Shown: positions 21,876-33,594 of the stretch, in pieces
How positions within the stretch are numbered: position 1 is the first letter of the stretch
How the letters are laid out: each line of letters opens with the position of its first letter
Source of the DNA: Wolfiporia cocos
Lineage: Eukaryota > Basidiomycota > Agaricomycetes > Polyporales > Phaeolaceae
Direction: 5' to 3'
Length of the DNA stretch: 64,000 bases
Assembly (NCBI GenBank): GCA_029448655.1
Contig: JACCLO010000001.1
Location: 2,356,001-2,420,000, forward strand
Program-made: the position numbers and the translations under genes
Notes under the pieces: generated by a model
The model's database searches: none
Told to the model about the DNA's origin: nothing
The model's input: only the letters and a program-made list of their open reading frames with translations

Positions 21876-23407
21876 ATGAAGATCACAGTAAAGACGCTGC
21901 AGCAGAAGGTCTTCCAGGTTCGTTCGGTCCATCTGTCGCCTTACAACACGATCCGACGCTTCTTTCCTCTAGATCGATGCGGAAGGCTCGGATACCGTAG
22001 CGGACCTGAAGAACAAGATTCAGCAGTCTCAGGGCCATGCAGTGGAGACCCAGAAGCTGATCTACTCTGGTGTGTACCAGACCCTGCTTCCTATGCGCAG
22101 CAGAAGATACCAACGGTCGTGACCACAGGCAAAATCCTGGCGGATGCGAAGACCGTCGAATCATGCGAGATCAAAGAGAAGGATTTCCTGGTGTTGATGG
22201 TGTCCAAGGTATGTAGTAACTTAATCACAGTCCAGAACTAACGCTAACGCACCGATTTGCGAACGTCCTGCAGCCCAAACCAGCCCCCGCCGCGCCTGCA
22301 GCCTCATCAAGTTCTGCAGCTACGCCCGATCCTGCTCCCGCCGCCGCTCCCACCGCCGCTCCCGCGCCAGCACCAGCACCTGCCACAGAAGCCGCTTCCA
22401 CGCCGTCCGCCCCACAACCTCCCAATGCGCCCATCTTGACTCCAGCTCAGGCTGCTACACCCGCCCCGGCGAATCAACAGCGCGCATTCGGAGACACGAA
22501 TTCGTTCCTCACCGGCGAGGCCCTCCAGTCGACAATCGCAAACATGATGGAGATGGGTTTTGAGCGAGACCAGGTTATGCGTGCCCTGCGGGCGAGCTTC
22601 AACAACCCCGATAGGGCTGTTGAGTACCTATTCAATGTACATGCGGTGAATGCATACGATCAGACCACGTACTGACGCTCTCATAGGGCATTCCTGCGCA
22701 CTTACAAGCGATGGCGGCGGGTCCGCAGGCTGCGGCAGCGCCGCCGCCTGCCGCCGCCGCCGGGAATGCGCCTGCTCCAGCCCCGGCTCCGGCGGCGGCC
22801 CCGGCCCAGCCTGCGCCAACATCGAATGCTCCGCAGAACCTCTTCCAGGTATGCCGCTTACCTGAGTCAACACAGCCACCGCGTCTGACCGCCCTGTAGC
22901 TCGCTCAACAGCAGCAGCAGCACCCGCCCGCGAGCAACGTTCCAGGGCTCGGCGGCGCACCCCAGCCGATGGATTTCGCTGCACTGCAGAACCACCCACA
23001 AATGCAGCAGCTGCGCGAGCTCATCACGACGAACCCCCAGCTGGCGCAGCCGCTGATCCAGCAAATCGCGCAGCAGAACCCACAGCTTGCCCAGTTGCTG
23101 GCGCATAACCCTGAGGCGTTGCTGCAGCTGCTGGGGGGAGCAGAGGGCGACTTCGAGGACGACATGGGGGAGGGAGGTCTTCCGCCAGGTGCACAGGTTG
23201 TGCACATCACGGAAGCCGAGCAGCAGGCCATCCAGCGCGTACGTGGTAGTCGTGTTTGTCATATGCGGAAGAAGCTGAGTTTTGCTCCCGTAGCTCGAGG
23301 CGCTCGGTTTCCCGAGACAGGCTGTCATCGAGGCGTACTTTGCGTGCGACAAGAACGAGGAGCTGGCGGCCAATTACCTGTTCGACAGCAACTTTGAAGA
23401 CTCGTAA
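21876..23407 (+). CDS. rad23: UV-excision repair and proteasome shuttle protein Rad23
   Basis: Seven exons give 398 residues: 21876-21917, 21973-22069, 22129-22208, 22274-22636, 22687-22848, 22900-23238, 23294-23407. Domain order is that of Rad23: N-terminal ubiquitin-like domain ([14 protein letters not shown] onward), Ala/Pro-rich linker, UBA1 ([20 protein letters not shown]), a second Ala/Pro linker, the XPC-binding STI1 block ([19 protein letters not shown]), and C-terminal UBA2 ([19 protein letters not shown]). The UBL docks on the proteasome, UBA domains bind ubiquitin chains, and the STI1 block binds the Rad4/XPC damage-recognition factor. Acts in nucleus and cytosol in nucleotide excision repair and protein degradation. 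All introns are 50-65 nt with GT-AG borders. Confidence 0.95.
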
Positions 23408-23697
23408 AGGATCTGGGTGAAGAAACGTTCTAGCTATTCCTCATGGCCGTGTATACGTAGTCGTGTACTTGTCGTATTCTGTATCATGAAACATTTATCC
23501 AGGAATGTTTGCGATCAGCGCTGAATGCGGGGTTGTCCGAGTCGGTGGCGTGTCACCGGTTGACCTGAGTTTGTACTCTCGCGAGTCCGACAGCAACTGA
23601 GCGACCCTCCTTTGATTCCTTTTCCTTGCCCGCCCACTCTCACCTCCCGTCGCTCCTTCCCCTTCACATTCTTTCCGCCGTCAATCTCAATATCAGT
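23408..23697. other. Intergenic region, rad23 / ARF6
   Basis: Holds the rad23 3' end and the ARF6 promoter; a pyrimidine-rich stretch at 23,612-23,690 precedes the ARF6 start, common in basidiomycete promoters. Confidence 0.5.
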
Positions 23698-24553
23698 ATG
23701 GGTGCTAATCTTTCGAAGGCGTTGGGTGAGCAGGCGTGCGCGCCTTCGTCTCTATGCACACCGTTTCCCGGGCCGTACTGACGATAACTGTACCCGCTGC
23801 AGCGAAGATGTTCGGAAATAAGGAGATGCGGTTGTTGATGTTGGGTCTTGACGCTGCTGGAAAGACTAGTGAGTCGTGTAGACAGAGCGGCGTTGTCGTC
23901 GCGCACTGAACGTCGTCGCGTAGCCATCCTCTACAAGCTGAAGCTGAACCAGTCTGTCACGACGATACCAACAGGTAAGTTGCTCTCGCGCAGTGCTGCT
24001 CTACCGCGTGCGAGCTTGTCGAACATCGGATGCAGTCGGGTTCAACGTGGAGACGGTCACCTATAAGAATGTGAAGTTCAACGTGTGGGACGTCGGTGGC
24101 CAGGACAAGATTCGACCGCTGTGGAGGCATTACTACACTGGTACCCAGGGTCTCGTGTTCGTCGTGGACAGCTCGGACCGGGAACGGATAGACGAGGCAA
24201 AGCAGGAGCTCCACCGAATATTGAGTGATCGAGAGATGAAGGACTGTCTGCTGCTGGTCTTTGCCAACAAGCAAGACCTCCCGGGAGGTGCGCGTTTTCC
24301 TCTCATTTGAAATAGGGATATGTTCGAAGATGGACTGCATTTCACAGCAATGCCTCCGTCAGAGGTGACGGAGAAGCTGGGTTTGCACCGGATGCGTGAT
24401 AGGTCATGGTATGTCCACCCCAGGTACGTCCACCCGTAGTCTGCCGGCCACCACCCGTGCACTCAGACTTCCTACAGTTGTGCAACGACTGGTGAGGGTC
24501 TGTTCGAGGGCCTGCAGTGGCTATCGCAGAACGTGAAGAAACGGCAAACATAA
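23698..24553 (+). CDS. arf6: ADP-ribosylation factor 6-type small GTPase
   Basis: Six exons give 182 residues: 23698-23725, 23803-23868, 23924-23974, 24036-24287, 24348-24423, 24478-24553. Gly2 is present for N-myristoylation (MGANLSKAL). All G motifs are intact: P-loop GLDAAGKT, switch I with TTIPTVGFNVE, DVGGQ, NKQD and CAT. The interswitch and C-terminal parts, such as YHH-less [11 protein letters not shown] and [20 protein letters not shown], fit ARF6 better than ARF1. Role: cycles between GDP and GTP at the plasma membrane and endosomes, controlling endocytic recycling, cortical actin and, in fungi, polarised tip growth. Normal length, no defect. Confidence 0.93.
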
Positions 24554-25102
24554 ACGTCTTGATCGCTGCCTGGGAAGCTTGCTGCTCTGTTCTGTCTAGT
24601 CTCTCTGCTGTATACCCCGCCCCCTCGGTGATCTTGATATCATGGCCCGCACGACGCATGCACGCTTGCACGACGGACACCTCGGTCCACACGCCTCATC
24701 TTTCCTGTTAGGTAGCTATTTCTCTTCTCAAACACTAGGACATCTCCTATTTACCCTCCTCGACGATACACATATGTATATGCATTTTAATCGAGACCCC
24801 GTCGCACACCCAGATTAGCTTCCCTTTCTTCTTCGTCAGATACTTTGCTTTGGTCTACGGCAATGTATGGTTTCTATGGCGAATGAACTCATCACAGACA
24901 CTGCGTCCGACGCTGACGGCTCGAAGTCGTGCGCAAATCGGCATCCATCTGAAATAGCCGGAGAGCAGGTATTCGGAAATGCGACGGGCGGGTTCATCTG
25001 TGCTCATGATGACGCCTTCCGGCGGTGACCAGTGTATTTGAGAGCTCGTCGTCGGCGGGGCCGACTCAGCTATCTTCTCACGTCTCTACACTTCTTGCTA
25101 CG
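24554..25102. other. Intergenic region, ARF6 / cysteine synthase
   Basis: About 550 bp with no supported gene. Holds the ARF6 3' untranslated region and the promoter of the next gene. Confidence 0.45.
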
Positions 25103-26458
25103 ATGTCTGCCGCGCTGCGAGCAAGGGCCCTGGCCCGGACGTTCACGTCCCGCGCCGTCGACGGCTTCACCGGTGCTGTCGGGAACACACCGCTGGTGAG
25201 TTGCGAAAAGCACGCCTACCAGGCGGTCCTCATCTGTGTTCCGCCGGCAGATCCACTTGAAGAAGCTGTCGGAAAAGACGGGCTGCACCATCGTCGGCAA
25301 GGCCGAGTTCCAGAACCCAGGCGGCAGCGTGAAGGACCGTGCTGCATTGGGGGTCGTCCGCGATGCGGAGGAGCGAGGACTGTGAGTAGTTGGCTCTCGG
25401 CGCTGTGACCTTGGTGATCATGCCTTGTGTTCAGGCTGAAGCCTGGAGGCATTGTCGTAGAGGGCACCGCTGGAAACACTGGCATTGGCCTTGCACATGT
25501 GTGCAGAGCCCGGGGCTACAAATGTGTGATCTTCATGCCAAACACGCAGGTGAGTCAAACGATGGCCCTCCCTGTACCTGTAATGGCATCGAACACGGTC
25601 CCTTCCACAGAGCCAGGAGAAAATCGACCTCCTCCGCATGCTTGGTGCGGAGGTCTACCCCGTGCCCGCCGTCGCGTACGAGAACCCGAAGAACTACAAC
25701 CACCAGGCGCGGGAATACGCCGCGAGCATCTCGAACGCGATCTGGACGGACCAGTTCGACAACACTGCGAACGCGAAGGCACACTACCTCTCGACGGGCC
25801 CAGAGATCTGGGAGCAGACGGAGGGCAAGCTCGACGCGTTCATCTGCGCGACGGGCACCGGCGGCACACTCGCGGGTACGGGCAGGTACCTGAAGGAGAA
25901 GAGCGGCGGCAAGGTGCAGGTGTGGCTTGCGGATCCGCCGGGCAGTGTGCTCTACAGCTATGTGAGCAGCGGGGGGAAACTCACTGAACGGAGTGGTGGC
26001 TCGATCACGGAGGGTGGGCAGCGTTCTGATGTTGTGTGGGTGTTGATGCGCTGATGCCGAATCACTCAGGTATCGGTCAGGGACGGATCACGAACAACTT
26101 GGGCACGTTCGTGAAGGAGCTCGATGGTGCTCTCCATATCCCAGATGCCGACTCGATAGCAATGGTGTACGACTTACTTGACACGGAGGGTGTGTATATT
26201 GGTGCCAGCTCGGCGTTGAACGTTGTGGCAGCGTACAAGTTGGCACAGAAACTTGGCCCAGGTGCGCCACCAAAGGAAACTACTAGTATCTCTGTGCCAC
26301 TCACCGTTTTCTTATATCCAGGAAAGACTATCGCTACTATTCTGTGCGATGGTGCATACCGGTACCAGAGCCGCCTGTTCTCAAAAGCCTGGCTGAAGGC
26401 GAAGGAGCTGGAGGACGCTATTCCTCTACACCTCAAGAAGTATGCCGTTCTGGACTAA
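25103..26458 (+). CDS. Cysteine synthase (O-acetylserine sulfhydrylase), probably mitochondrial
   Basis: Six exons give 356 residues: 25103-25195, 25251-25381, 25435-25549, 25611-26013, 26070-26261, 26322-26458. The N-terminus ([19 protein letters not shown]) is Arg/Ala/Ser-rich and lacks acids, as a mitochondrial presequence. The core is a fold-type II PLP enzyme: GGSVKDRAA contains the Schiff-base lysine, [11 protein letters not shown] the substrate loop, and [11 protein letters not shown] the phosphate-binding loop. Reaction: O-acetyl-L-serine plus sulfide gives L-cysteine plus acetate. The extended C-terminus ending in HLKKYAVLD is seen in the fungal second cysteine synthase group rather than in bacterial CysK. 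Phases agree at all joins. Confidence 0.9.
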
Positions 26459-26661
26459 TCCTGCTAGCATCGGTGTATCTGTGGTGTAACATCTCGCATT
26501 GGGGACTCGTTGTCTCAACACTTGACTTATTCAATCTGCTGCGCACTACTACAATCAGTTTCTTGCAAGGGTGTCATTGTCTGAGGTAGGCCGATAATAA
26601 CAGAAGGATATCGTCGCATAGATGTCACCGCTGCAGGCACTCGATCAAGATCAGGGTGCCC
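26459..26661. other. Convergent intergenic region
   Basis: 203 bp between the 3' ends of the cysteine synthase gene and the HMMR-like gene. Nothing else seen. Confidence 0.45.
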
Positions 26662-29172
26662 TCAAATAATCTCATCTAGTGTCATGTCTCCATCTCGGAA
26701 GTGCGTCTCAGGCAGCGGCTCCAGCCGCCTTGCACTAGCAGCAGATGTCGCCATAGACGCGGCTTGGTGACCGTTCACACTTGCGCTGTGCGTCTGGGAC
26801 GGGGTGCGCCCTACCCGAGTTATATTTGTACGCGGTTTCAAGTCCGGCGGGACAGCAACAGACTTGTACAGCTGGAGTTCGTGCTGCAAGTCGCCGTTGT
26901 CTGCCAGCACTGCGTCGCGGTCACGGGTCATGGTGAGCAATTTCTGTTGAGAATCAAGATGATTGGTGTGTTATCACTCGGTGTATGTGTATCATTAGTA
27001 TAGGTGGGCTGACGCACCTGCTTGGTCTCGTGGAGCTCGCGCCGAATCTTGTCGACGTACACGATACGCTGTGCAGGGTTGTTGTGCCCAACGATCTCCG
27101 CGTTGAATTTACTTAGGCGGGCGGCCTCTTCCTCAGCAAGTGCGTTGCGCGCGACGAGGGCATCGACTTCCTCGACCAGATTATTGTACGCGTCTTGGTA
27201 TCGTTGCGCTTCTAGGAGTTCCTCCGATAGTCTGCGATGAAATCAGCATTATCATTGAAATGCAAAAATGAAGAGCCTACTGGTCGATATCGGACTGTAG
27301 TGCCTGCTGCGCCACCCGACTCTGCTGTAGCGTATTTGCGAGCCGCCTATTGGCCTCCCTCTCCTGCTGAACCTGTTGCTGAGCTTTCGCCACCACCTCC
27401 AAGCTGTGCACCCTGTTAGCCTCCAGCTGCGCCTTCACTGCTGCCTCTGCTGCTCGCGCTGTCTGCAGCGCTGCATCCGTTTCTGCGAGACGCGTAAGCG
27501 CATCTGCCTGCGCCTGCTTCGTTTCCTCGAGCTGCTTGGTGCATGCGGCGTGTTTCGTCTGTGCATCTGACAGCAGAGAGGAGTAGCGCTGTGATTGGGC
27601 ATCTGCGTCGTCTAGCCCCTTGAGCAAAACTGAGCTGTGCAGTACCATGGCGTCGCCTCTGAGACGATGGAGAGTGGCCCACATTTGAATATCGATCAGA
27701 ATAGCCTGTACTTTCTCCTTGCGCGATGCAGCGAACTCCTCGTCCACTTCGAGCATGTATCGCTCGAGCTCCTTCTCTATCTTAAGGTCTGATCTCAGCA
27801 CTTGTTCCTGCCGAGTGTCTTTGAGGAGCTGAGCATATTGCGCGACGTCACTCTCTGCTTCTCGCAGCCGGCCCTTCAAAAACGCGTTCTCCTCCATCGT
27901 GTGGCGTACCAAGTTCACGAGTTCGGTGACCTGGCCATCCGAGTTCGCGAGTTTTCTTTCCAGCCTGAAAATACGCAACCTCAGCGCAACCGCCTCGTCT
28001 TGAACACGGACGTGAGCCGATTTTGAGACCGTCGTGGATGCGAGGCGGGCGTACTCCTCCGCGACGCGGGAGAGGGCGACCCGATGCTGTTCGAGCTTCT
28101 CCAGGAGCTCCTCCTCCCTGTCCACAGCTTGCGTCTGCAAGCCTTCGAGAGCGGTCCTTGCCTCCTGCGCATCAGCAAGTGCACCCTGCAGCTGCGCCTG
28201 CATCCCAGACACTGTTGCCCGCGCCTCCTGCTTCTCACCATCAATCTTCCCCCTCACCTCTGCCACCCGCGCCTCCGCTCCCTCGCGCTTCTTCTTCTCC
28301 GCTGCCAGCGCCCTCTCCAGCTCGGCTATCTTCCTGTCCCGCTCGCGCAGCTCGTCCTTCCTCCTGATCTCTGCCGCCGCCAGCGCCTTCCGTGCCTCGC
28401 CCGCGTCGCTATGTTTCGACGCAAGCTGTGCGCGCTCAGCCTCCGCCGTGCGGAGCTTCACCCGGAGCTCGCGCAGCTCGCTCTGGTCGGACGCGCCCGC
28501 GCGCTTGAGCTCCTGCACGCGCCCGTCGAGCGCGTCGTGTGCCTTCTTGAGCTTGTCGGCGCGCTCGGCGCTCTCTGCAGCCGAGTGCTGTGCGCGGGCG
28601 AGCTCGAGTTTCACGCGCTCGAGCTCGAGGTGGTGCTGCAGGGGGATAAAGATAAGCAAGGGAAAGGAAAGGGGAAAATGGAGCAGACCGTCTTCTTGCC
28701 TTCCGTATGCACGCGCTCCAAGTCTTCTAGCTTGCGCTGGAGGACGGCGTAGCGGTCATTGAAGGTCTTTGCGCCGGTGCCTGTGCTGTTCATCGTCGGG
28801 GCCTTAGATTGGCTGGTAGCGCCGTCAGGATCATACGTGCCAGGTCCTGTATGATATCGAATCAGTTATAGTATTGTCCTGGTAAATTTATTGTGTATAA
28901 CCTGGTACATCTGATGCCTTGTCCTTGGCGAAACGATTCGTCTTCTCGAGGAATGCTCCCCGCTTGTACGCGTCGTACTCGGGGTCTGCAGCTTGTTATG
29001 AGTATTTGTATTTCTAATGGGTGAGATATTTCAACATGCCTTGAGGGTTGTATGCCCCTGGGCCAGGCACTTCTGGCACTGATTTGGCCTTTCCGTCAGC
29101 AGGGTTTGATACTAGCGATTGTCATACCGAATCACCCTTCACCGCAGGAAACCTGGGACCCTTAGGGAACAT
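26662..29172 (-). CDS. HMMR/RHAMM-like coiled-coil protein with PGPGxY repeats
   Basis: Multi-exon minus-strand gene. Exon 1 (29172-29136) starts MFPKGPRFPAVK; the next short exons carry two PGPG-x-Y motifs (VPGPGAYNP, VPGPGTYDPDG) and GAFLEKTNRF. A long coiled coil of about 550 residues follows, most of it in the exon ending at 27277. A C-terminal block (IVGHNNPAQRIVYVDKIRRE) matches the HMMR/KIF15-type C-terminal motif. The same order (short N-terminus with PG-x-Y, long coiled coil, C-terminal block) is found in animal HMMR, a spindle-pole and microtubule-associated protein, so a spindle or microtubule role is inferred. I am confident of the architecture, less so of function. Confidence 0.75.
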
Positions 29173-29885
29173 TGACGCGTAGTAATCAGTTCCTACAGTT
29201 AAGCCTGTTCTGTACCGCGCGTGGCCGCACACTCAGGGCAGGACTTGCTTTGACCGAATGGTCGCTTGACAAAGTCGAACTGCGGCGAGCGCGCGCGACG
29301 CGTCGGATCACGCGACCGTGTCAGGCGCTCGGGCTGCGATCCCGCGACGCGTCTGTGGCTTCCTCACCTTTCATTTCCTCTTGCCCTGCACAGCGCTGAC
29401 CATCTCGGATTGCAGCTGGCAGGATGTCCATGACCATAGCAAGGCCGTGGATCTGTGATTACCTCGTGAATGTTGCTGAGACTCACGGTGGCGACCTCGC
29501 CGCGGTGCCTCCGCGTACGAAACTCGGGAAAGCTCAAATTGTGCAGGCAAGGCTTGTGATATCATCTACAACGCAGGCAACTTGACAGCGTACGGCAGTT
29601 CTCGACACGTCTGAGGGGACCGACAGACGATGCATTTGTATGGGCCTTGCTATCGGACAAGTCGCATATCATATCCGCGCGCTTTAGCAAGGAGGCGGTG
29701 GGGCAATACAGACTGTGTGTCCATTCTAAGTCTGCTATTCACATGTCACAAAGATACTTAATACTCCACATCATTTGCCGCATGCTAGAAACCCTCAGTC
29801 TCACGGAAAGACATTCACCGACCACAAGACCGCGCTCATATTCATTAAAGACTTCCGCCCCTTCTGCTCGCGTGTTCCTCTTGGA
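29173..29885. promoter_or_regulatory. Divergent intergenic region, HMMR-like / SQ-cluster gene
   Basis: 713 bp between divergent start codons. No supported gene inside; presumably holds both promoters. Confidence 0.4.
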
Positions 29886-32800
29886 ATGTCCCGTGGCATG
29901 TCGTCATCCGAGCATCTTGCTTTAGATGTAGGGTCGTTCGAATTCAAGGGCGCGTTCGACGACCCCGTATGGGGCACGCCTGTCGACGTTGAGACGGACC
30001 GGCGAGTGGCTGTATGGCTGGAAGGCCTCAGACAGCATGGTGGCGCAGGGTGCGTCTGCATCTGACATGTGGTAAATACTGTCCCCAATATCTCTAGGTG
30101 GGTCAAACAGGAACGTGTTGAAATTGCGCAAGCTAGCACAGTCACGGGCGCTGGAGCAGGCGGACTTCCTTGCTACCTTTGAGAAGAATCGGGAAGAACG
30201 TCCTGCTATTGGGGTAGAGATGGAATATGAGTCGCGGAAGGTGCCTATCTCTGGAGCGAGAAAGACGGTCGCATCAAAATCGCCATCTGCGTCTATTGTG
30301 CCATCAGCAGAACCCGCCGTGGTCTCGAGGAAAGCAGATGGTGATCCGATGAAGGCATTGTTACAGAGCTGGAAGGTTTGTATAGCCTTTCTGTGTCTAG
30401 ATGTTGCAAGGGCATTGACGCCCCACAGCCGTACCAGTCTCACGTACGGAAGTACGCTCTCCCTCCCGAGGACGTGCTGAGCTATCTCCGTCGGAACCAG
30501 GGTACAAAGATTCGTTTACTCATTCAGATGATGAAATTCATCCACGTTTGCAACAGATAATTATGAGGGACGTCCGGATGACGTTGCCAAATTGGCCGAT
30601 GTGGATGGAAGCGTTGGACCATCCTCACAGGCCTCATCGCCTTGTCCTCAAACGAAACGCCCAAGTCAGCCGCTCCACTACATCCCCATGGTAGCAATTT
30701 TCACTAATACAGGTATAGAACGGAATCCTCTAGACATCTCCTCGTCGCCATCTCAGGCATTAGATCGAGATATCCCAGATGAGATTTTGCCGAGGACTCC
30801 ATCGAATTGGTCTCCATCGATTAAGGGAACGCAGAGTCTTTCCAGATCACCCTCTCCTGGAGCTGAGGATGACATGAACACAGATGGCAAGAGGAAGGAA
30901 CATCTTCGAGATGGTGATAGCCCGATTATGTCTCAAAGATCATTCATGAACCACAAGAAAGAGCACTCAAGTCTAGTCTCCTCTCAGCATGCATTGTCGT
31001 CGCCATCGCAACCTCCACAGGCTGAGAACACCGAACCGACAGGGTCTTCACGATCGCAAGACCTGAGATTGCAGCGGAGCCCCTCAACTCCCTCCCTACC
31101 ACCCTCCCCACGACAGACAGACGACCCCGCTCATGACGAAGGCGAATGCTCCTGCTCCATTTCCAATCCAACCTTGCCTTCGTCCTACCTCTCTGCACCA
31201 CCTCCCGCCCAGCGCCCGCGCTCCCCAGCCTTTTATCTGCCTCCTTCATCCACCTCTCAGCCATCCATTCCCGGACTTTCTGACGCCTTGTTGTCGATGC
31301 CAGCGACTGTAGACCGCCCTTCGAGATATGTTCCTCTGCACCCACCACAGACACGTAGGATGCCGCGGCTTACTAATGGACAGTCCCCGGGGCGAGTCTT
31401 GGTGCCAAACTCGGACACGTCTGGCTCAGGGCTGGGGCCAGACTCGCAGCCGATGATGCAGAGCCAGTCGATGTCACAGCCACAACTGTCGCAATCTCAG
31501 CCGACGTCTCATCCTCATGTGCGGAATGAAGTGACTTTCGAGATACAGGAGTTCCCAGTGGAGAGCCAGGCGCAGGGATCGTCTATCCAGAAAGGAAGCC
31601 AGGAGCAGGGACACAGCCAGTTTGAGAGCCAGAATGAGAGTCAGAGCCAGGTAGTGGAGCGGCACCGGCAGTCCCTGTCATACACCCCTCAGTCGCAATC
31701 GCAGTCACATTCTCAGGACAAGAACCTTCCCCCGTCTCAGTCTCACTCGCAGTCTCATCTAGACTCTCAGCCACGTTCGCAGGGTGGATCACAGCTGCGG
31801 AACGAGGTCTGCGCCTCTCCTCGACTTGAGGAAAAAGGACAGTCTAGAAATGTTGGGTCGTGGGACGTTTCTCCCGCTCTCGGAATCCCTGAGGCCCCAT
31901 CGTCGCCTCAACCGACTACCAAAACCAAAACTCAACACGAAGGCAGCCAAAGGGCTACCTCTATCCAGGATGATATCAACCATAGTCGGGAGCTCCATGC
32001 GGAGGTCGCAATGAACGTCGATGAGCAGCAGGACGATACGGGTATCGTGGACTCTACGATTCCAGGAGAGGAGCTGCTCACGCTGCCACCTGTGGAAGTT
32101 CTTAACGATAATGGAGGGAACGAGACGGAAGAGGATGACAATAGCACAAGTGATGACGACGATGTGGAAGTGGCTAAGCTCGAGATGACGCAAGAGGAAG
32201 AGGGGTCATTTGGCGATTTGGCGAGAGAGAAAGGAGAACTAGCCGGCCATGAGGAAGAAGAGGGAGATTCGTTAAGCGATCACACCAGTGCAGACGACGA
32301 AGGAAGCGAAGGCGAGGGCGAAATCGACCAACTGAAGTCTGATGATGAATCGTCTGAGGCAGAGACTGATGCAGTGGGGAAAGTGGCGAATCAGCTCGAT
32401 TCAGATGATGCAGCGACGAAGGCTACTGTGGAGCGCAGCCTGTCCCGAACCAGGGCAGACTCTGCGCGCCCTCCCCAAATCACCGCCTCTAGCAGCATGA
32501 CGGCTCGTCAGATGGAATTGCAGAAGTCCAGTGCGCAATTGCGCGGGAGTCGGGGCTCTGATGGCCCGTTGCCTCCATCAAGCCCAGACGTATTTACAAA
32601 CGATGAGTCCTTGCAAAGGTGGCGGTCACTCGGACAAATATCTTCTGCGTCGGGCGCACCGTCGCAAGAGGCCTCCTCCAGCATGCAGCCGAATCCATAC
32701 CGCAAAAAGCAAGCAGTGTCTAGTACAACTTTGCAGCCGAAAGCATTTATGCAACATGATCCGGAGGTGTGGAAGGCATCTACATTCATGCGTAGACCAT

Positions 32801-33594
32801 CCGGTAGCAACGGCAAGGAGAAGGCAGTCGAAGCAGATGCACCCTTGATGGCATCGTCCTTCAGACTGAGATCCTCTGCGCGGCCGAAACGTGTCATCTC
32901 CGTGCCGTCGTCTCCTGAGCCGCCTGAACGCCCTATGAAGCAGCAAAAGACTTCTGTATCTACCTCGGTGCCGGTATTGCAATCAGACAGGGAAACCGTA
33001 CCAAGTCGATCTCCCACAAGACGGATTATTCCGCATGTCGACTTATGCCGGGGCATTTCAGCAACTCCGCCAATTCGTTCTCCTGGGAAGAAGCAAAGCG
33101 ATCGAGGTTTGCCTGCTGACACCTCGGGATCCGGCCCTGTCGTGAGTACAGTAAGGAGCAGGTCGCCAGGCGGGTCGCACGCAGTTGAAATCAGGCATGT
33201 CGACTTCCGGCCTAGAGCGTCGTCGATAACATCTTCAAAGGCGACTCCACGAAAGCGGGTCAGCATCACTCAAAATAGCCAAGTCAAGCGTTCGCGCCCT
33301 CGTACCTCTAATATTCTTCCCGCACGCGAAGCTCATGTCAGTGTCAACTCGCGACTCAGAGAGCTTCGACCAGACCAGGTGTCGATCTCGGACACCACAC
33401 TACTTAATACGATAGGCTCTAGCAGACCGCCGACAAAGTTGCTGGGGAACTATCAGATCAACTTTGACATGTCTAGGGAAGAGGATGGGCCGCCGTTGGT
33501 TACGTGGGAGGATCTGCAAGCGATCCTATTGAGGACAGGGCGGGCGAGGACAATGATGAAGCGGCAGCAGGAAGAGCAAGAAAGGAAAAGGTGA
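29886..33594 (+). CDS. Large nuclear-type protein with SQ cluster, unknown family
   Basis: Four exons give 1,185 residues: 29886-30049, 30111-30375, 30411-30501, 30557-33594; all phases agree. The third intron boundary set includes a very short 35-nt intron (30376-30410). The first ~170 residues look folded; I do not recognise the domain. The rest is disordered: a Ser/Pro-rich part, a dense SQ region (about 31,440-31,800, roughly 18 Ser-Gln pairs in ~115 residues), a long acidic stretch (about 32,090-32,400), then basic Arg/Ser-Pro segments such as KATPRKRVSI. The last ~60 residues (KLLGNYQINFDMS, VTWEDLQAILLRTGRAR) look folded again. SQ clusters are typical targets of ATM/ATR kinases, so a DNA-damage or telomere role is an inference only. 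Confidence 0.75.

Noticed and set aside
28023..28762. Plus-strand frames of 114-242 residues
   Set aside because: Antisense of the long coiled coil of the HMMR-like gene; Ser/Leu/Cys-rich composition mirrors Glu/Lys/Ala codons.
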